64,000 nucleotides of DNA. Source: Macquaria australasica (lineage: Eukaryota; Chordata; Actinopteri; Centrarchiformes; Percichthyidae). Where the stretch lies: positions 62,001 to 126,000 of the forward strand of contig SEMN01000450.1 in NCBI GenBank assembly GCA_005408345.1. Direction: 5' to 3'. Numbering within the stretch: position 1 is the first letter of the stretch; the number at the start of each line of letters is the position of its first letter. Below, one piece after another: positions 60,806 to 64,000 of this stretch. A program made the translations under genes and the position numbers. A model generated the notes under the pieces. That model was not told the DNA's origin and did no database searches. It was given only the letters and a program-made list of their open reading frames with translations.

Positions 60806-63800
60806 ACTGAATGGGTGGAAATCGAGACAAGTTAGCTATATGTCTGAGACTATGTTACAGGAAATTAAACACCGTTAAAAAGCTGGATCTGAAGACTCTT
60901 TTCATACTGAAACTTGACATCATGGCATTTAATTCTCTGTTTGTATCAGACAAACATCTACAGTGGAACACACTGGCAAAGAAAATACAATGTTTGGCCA
61001 ACCTTTATTGAATCATAAAACCAATAAATCCACCAATGTGTAAATATTATTTTACTTGTTTTCAATCCAAACTTAAATGCAAATGTTCTAGAACTGAGTG
61101 TTGCTATCTGCCTGTTAATGTCTTATTTGAAGATGCTAATTTCTGAACAAAATCCTGAAACAAGGGAATCTGCACCACGAACAAGTGGGATTATCTCATC
61201 CAACTGACAGACGTGTTTCTTGTTTTAAGGGTTATTTTGCAGTGTTCATAAGGTCAAGCTCGGACTGTTTATTTTTTATCTGCATATATAATTCTCATGC
61301 AACATAATTACAATATTCTGTGGATTTTCAGATGTGCCTGCAGTGGGAGGACATTTATTTCCATTGTGCTTACTGGCCAGCCACAATTCCTTTGCAGGTG
61401 AAAATGTAATTACGTCCTGGTTTCAGCTTGTGTTTCCTTGATCTCTCTGTATATTCTGCTGTTGACATGTTCCATTGGTTGGATTATGATGGGGCTCAGG
61501 TATTGTCTCCTGAAAATACCTTTGTGTTTAACGTCCTTCCACAGGCTGATATGAGCCGAAAGCAGAATACACTGATGTTGGTGGTATTTATGAACAGGGG
61601 CACGGACACCATCCCATTCATCGGATAACTACTGGCACAAAGCCTGAGATGACAGAACCAGTAGGAGCCTTTGTAACAGAGAAACGAGTTTTCTGTTTTT
61701 CCAGCAGGTTGACTCTGCCTTGACATCTCCCAATGCTCAGTGAGGGGAAAACGTGCTGTGGCTGGATCATCAGGAGAGACTGAGGATCCATTAGTCTGTG
61801 TGTCCTCTGCTACTAAAAAGGTACCTACCACTGCTGCTGCTGGCAGTGAGCCATGATCTCTTCCTTTTTCCCCTGATGCTGCAGAACTGCCCGGGGCCTT
61901 ATCAAGCAGGTCCATCACACAGATTAGAATGTAAACACACCGCAGTGGCACAGGGGGCCTCTGTTGGGGCTCTGCAGGATCCGACAGCTAACGTCTCTCA
62001 GGGGACATGCTGGTTTAAAGAGTAAACATGAGGGCTGATTTAAGATTCAAGTTTAGATCTATGACTTCAATATTTTGGATCATTTGGATTTTATGTTTCT
62101 TTTGAAAAAGTATTGCTAACTCTAGTTATTGGCATACTGGTCAAAATATAGGAAAAGCTCCTTTTCTAGAAATTACATAGGAAAGAGTGGGGGTTGAATT
62201 ATATTTGAGGACAACTTCTTATGTATTCACAACAGTACACGCTCTCTTTGAAGTACCAGCCCTCGTGTTGCAGAGTGAGCATGTTATTTATTTTAAGTGA
62301 GCTGTAATATGGATTATTTGTAGCCTTAATGTTAGGCTAGAAAGTTTCCATATCTCCCCATATGGTGAGTACACCAGAGATACTCAGTCCAGCAACCTAC
62401 AGGAGTTATCTATTGGCTCATGTTACGTGTTTTGCTGTCAAGGAGGAAATAAATTCCTCACGAGTGGAAAGCGTCTCCAGACATGTTTACCACAGATATG
62501 TCTCAGACAGAGTCATGTGTCAACCACCAAGAAATATGGTGTCACAGGATGTCATGTTAGAAGATGGCGAGCCTGATAGGGCAGTCTTAAAAAGACTTAA
62601 CGTAGCAGAGAAACTCTTTACATGGATCTAAAATGGACTGCTTCCAAGAACGTGTGAGTTTATGGCTAAAAAGCACAGCAAAGGACAGAATATTGCCATT
62701 TTCATTTATTCTTTATGCCGGTAACTAACTCATATTTTGTTGGTTAATTTGTATTTATAAATAAATGTATTTTTATTTAAATGTAGCAATACATTCAAAA
62801 GATATTAAATATGTCCATCTGCTTGGTTCAATTCAGTGTTTCTCATCTTCAAATAATCTTAATCCAAAATAGGTGTTGCAAAATGGTGAGTCATCTTATA
62901 ATCATTATCTCGATTCAGACCGATATGGAATACTGCTTTGAGCTTTGCATAAAGTACACAGATAGAAAACTGCTTTCGGCAGCTGTTCATGTGGGATAAT
63001 AATACATTTTATTTCATAATATTGATTGTCAACATCTGTCTAAAATAAGAAATACATTTCACAACCCATATACAGTACATGTGTAGTTAGTAAAATAAAT
63101 AAGACACTGGTTTATCCTTTGATGAGGTGATGTTTACGCTCTTCTGAGCTCATACTTTTTCACACCTTAGAGCCAATTTAATGAAAACAAATAAGCAAAA
63201 GCACAGGTCAATAAATCAAGGAGAAATTTTGAAGAGGGTCACTTGTGGGAAGGGAGACATGTACATATTGCATCTGAAGTAAGCAAGATTTCTTTAAAGA
63301 GTAAACCTTTGCATTTAGTTTCATTCATGTTAGTGTATATGTCAGAGTAAATGGAATGACGCAGCATGTGCACATGTTGGGTTGTGTACAACCAGGCCGT
63401 ATCCAAGCACCCCGGATACGTTTGTTCATATACTATGTGTAATGTTCAGTGAAGTGAGATAGGGACAGGAAGCTGTGGTGGATCATTATCTTCACAGCCT
63501 GACTTCTCTTCTGATCATATCATGTCTGAATGCCTGGATCCTGCTCAAGTAGTCATGAATGCACCAGTGTGTCAGTTCAGAAAGGATCAGGTTTGCTGTC
63601 ATTAGTCCTTCTGAGGAACAATAACAATGTTTTCTTGTCTTGGCAGCTGCTCAGAACAATGCAGTGTGTGCCATAAAAACACGTACAAGAGTGGTGTGGG
63701 AGCTGTTAGCATGAGTGGAGAGGTTACAAACTAAGGCAAACTGACTTTTAAAGTTAATCTGTTAACAACTAAATCCTGCAGCAGTACAGTGTTTCTGTAA

Positions 63801-64000
63801 CTGCTGAATGAAATATTTAATTCCTACATTGACTAAGCCACAACCGGTCCAGGTATGTGAATGTGCCATGCACCAATGAAAGGCTGGCTAATGCAACCAT
63901 GACTCCTCTTAAACTGCCTGGTGTGAGAGAACATGCTATATTTCCTTTATGAGACTGGAGGAGTGCAAACTGCTGTTCCCCTAAGTGCTGTGAACTGCAC

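Larger units (their letters stand above)
55730..64000. other. Upstream part of gstcd, unresolved (intron or outside the gene)
   Basis: The next upstream exon must end one base into a Gly codon and should encode a segment like the human HPCPTWTLDW. I looked on the minus strand for that segment and for the GST-C region and did not find them. The region contains four dispersed repeats or fold-backs (56905-57470, 58840-59050, 59085-59530, 60410-60805). 62030-64000 shows nothing. The simplest reading is one long intron, with N-terminal exons beyond 64000. Confidence 0.55.

Overview
This is a teleost fish genomic window, probably a percomorph. It has introns with GT-AG borders, long AT-rich non-coding stretches, many CA/GT and tetranucleotide microsatellites, and several dispersed repeats I recognise from teleost genomes. 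There is no sign of prokaryotic gene layout.

Two protein genes can be supported, both on the minus strand and both cut by the window edges. (1) 1-36,559 holds the first eight coding exons of nephronectin (npnt), from the signal-peptide exon at 36.5 kb down to a Thr/Pro-rich linker exon that leaves the window at position 1. They encode 333 residues with no frame break: signal peptide, a Cys/Trp-rich N-terminal segment, five EGF modules (the second, fourth and fifth calcium-binding type) and the start of the linker. (2) 41,264-55,729 holds the last seven coding exons of GSTCD, covering the C-terminal methyltransferase-like domain (237 residues plus a stop). Its N-terminal, GST-C-like exons were not found in the remaining 8.3 kb and probably lie beyond 64,000.

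The two genes are tandem, with about 4.7 kb between the GSTCD stop and the npnt start. GSTCD and NPNT are also neighbours in human 4q24, so the pair supports both calls. They are not known to act together: npnt encodes a secreted integrin ligand of basement membranes, while GSTCD encodes a cytosolic protein with a Rossmann methyltransferase-like fold.

Everything else is intron or intergenic DNA. It carries remnants of teleost transposable elements, including a 954-bp element with GGGCC terminal repeats, a tandemly duplicated fold-back repeat, a Tc1-like transposase fragment, a perfect 65-bp inverted repeat at 60.6 kb, and pairs of related repeats in opposite orientation. It also has a 124-bp ATCT microsatellite. 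I found no rRNA, tRNA, CRISPR array or novel multi-gene system. The most unusual items are the fold-back structures, the GSTCD C-terminal extension, and a possible conserved non-coding element upstream of npnt.
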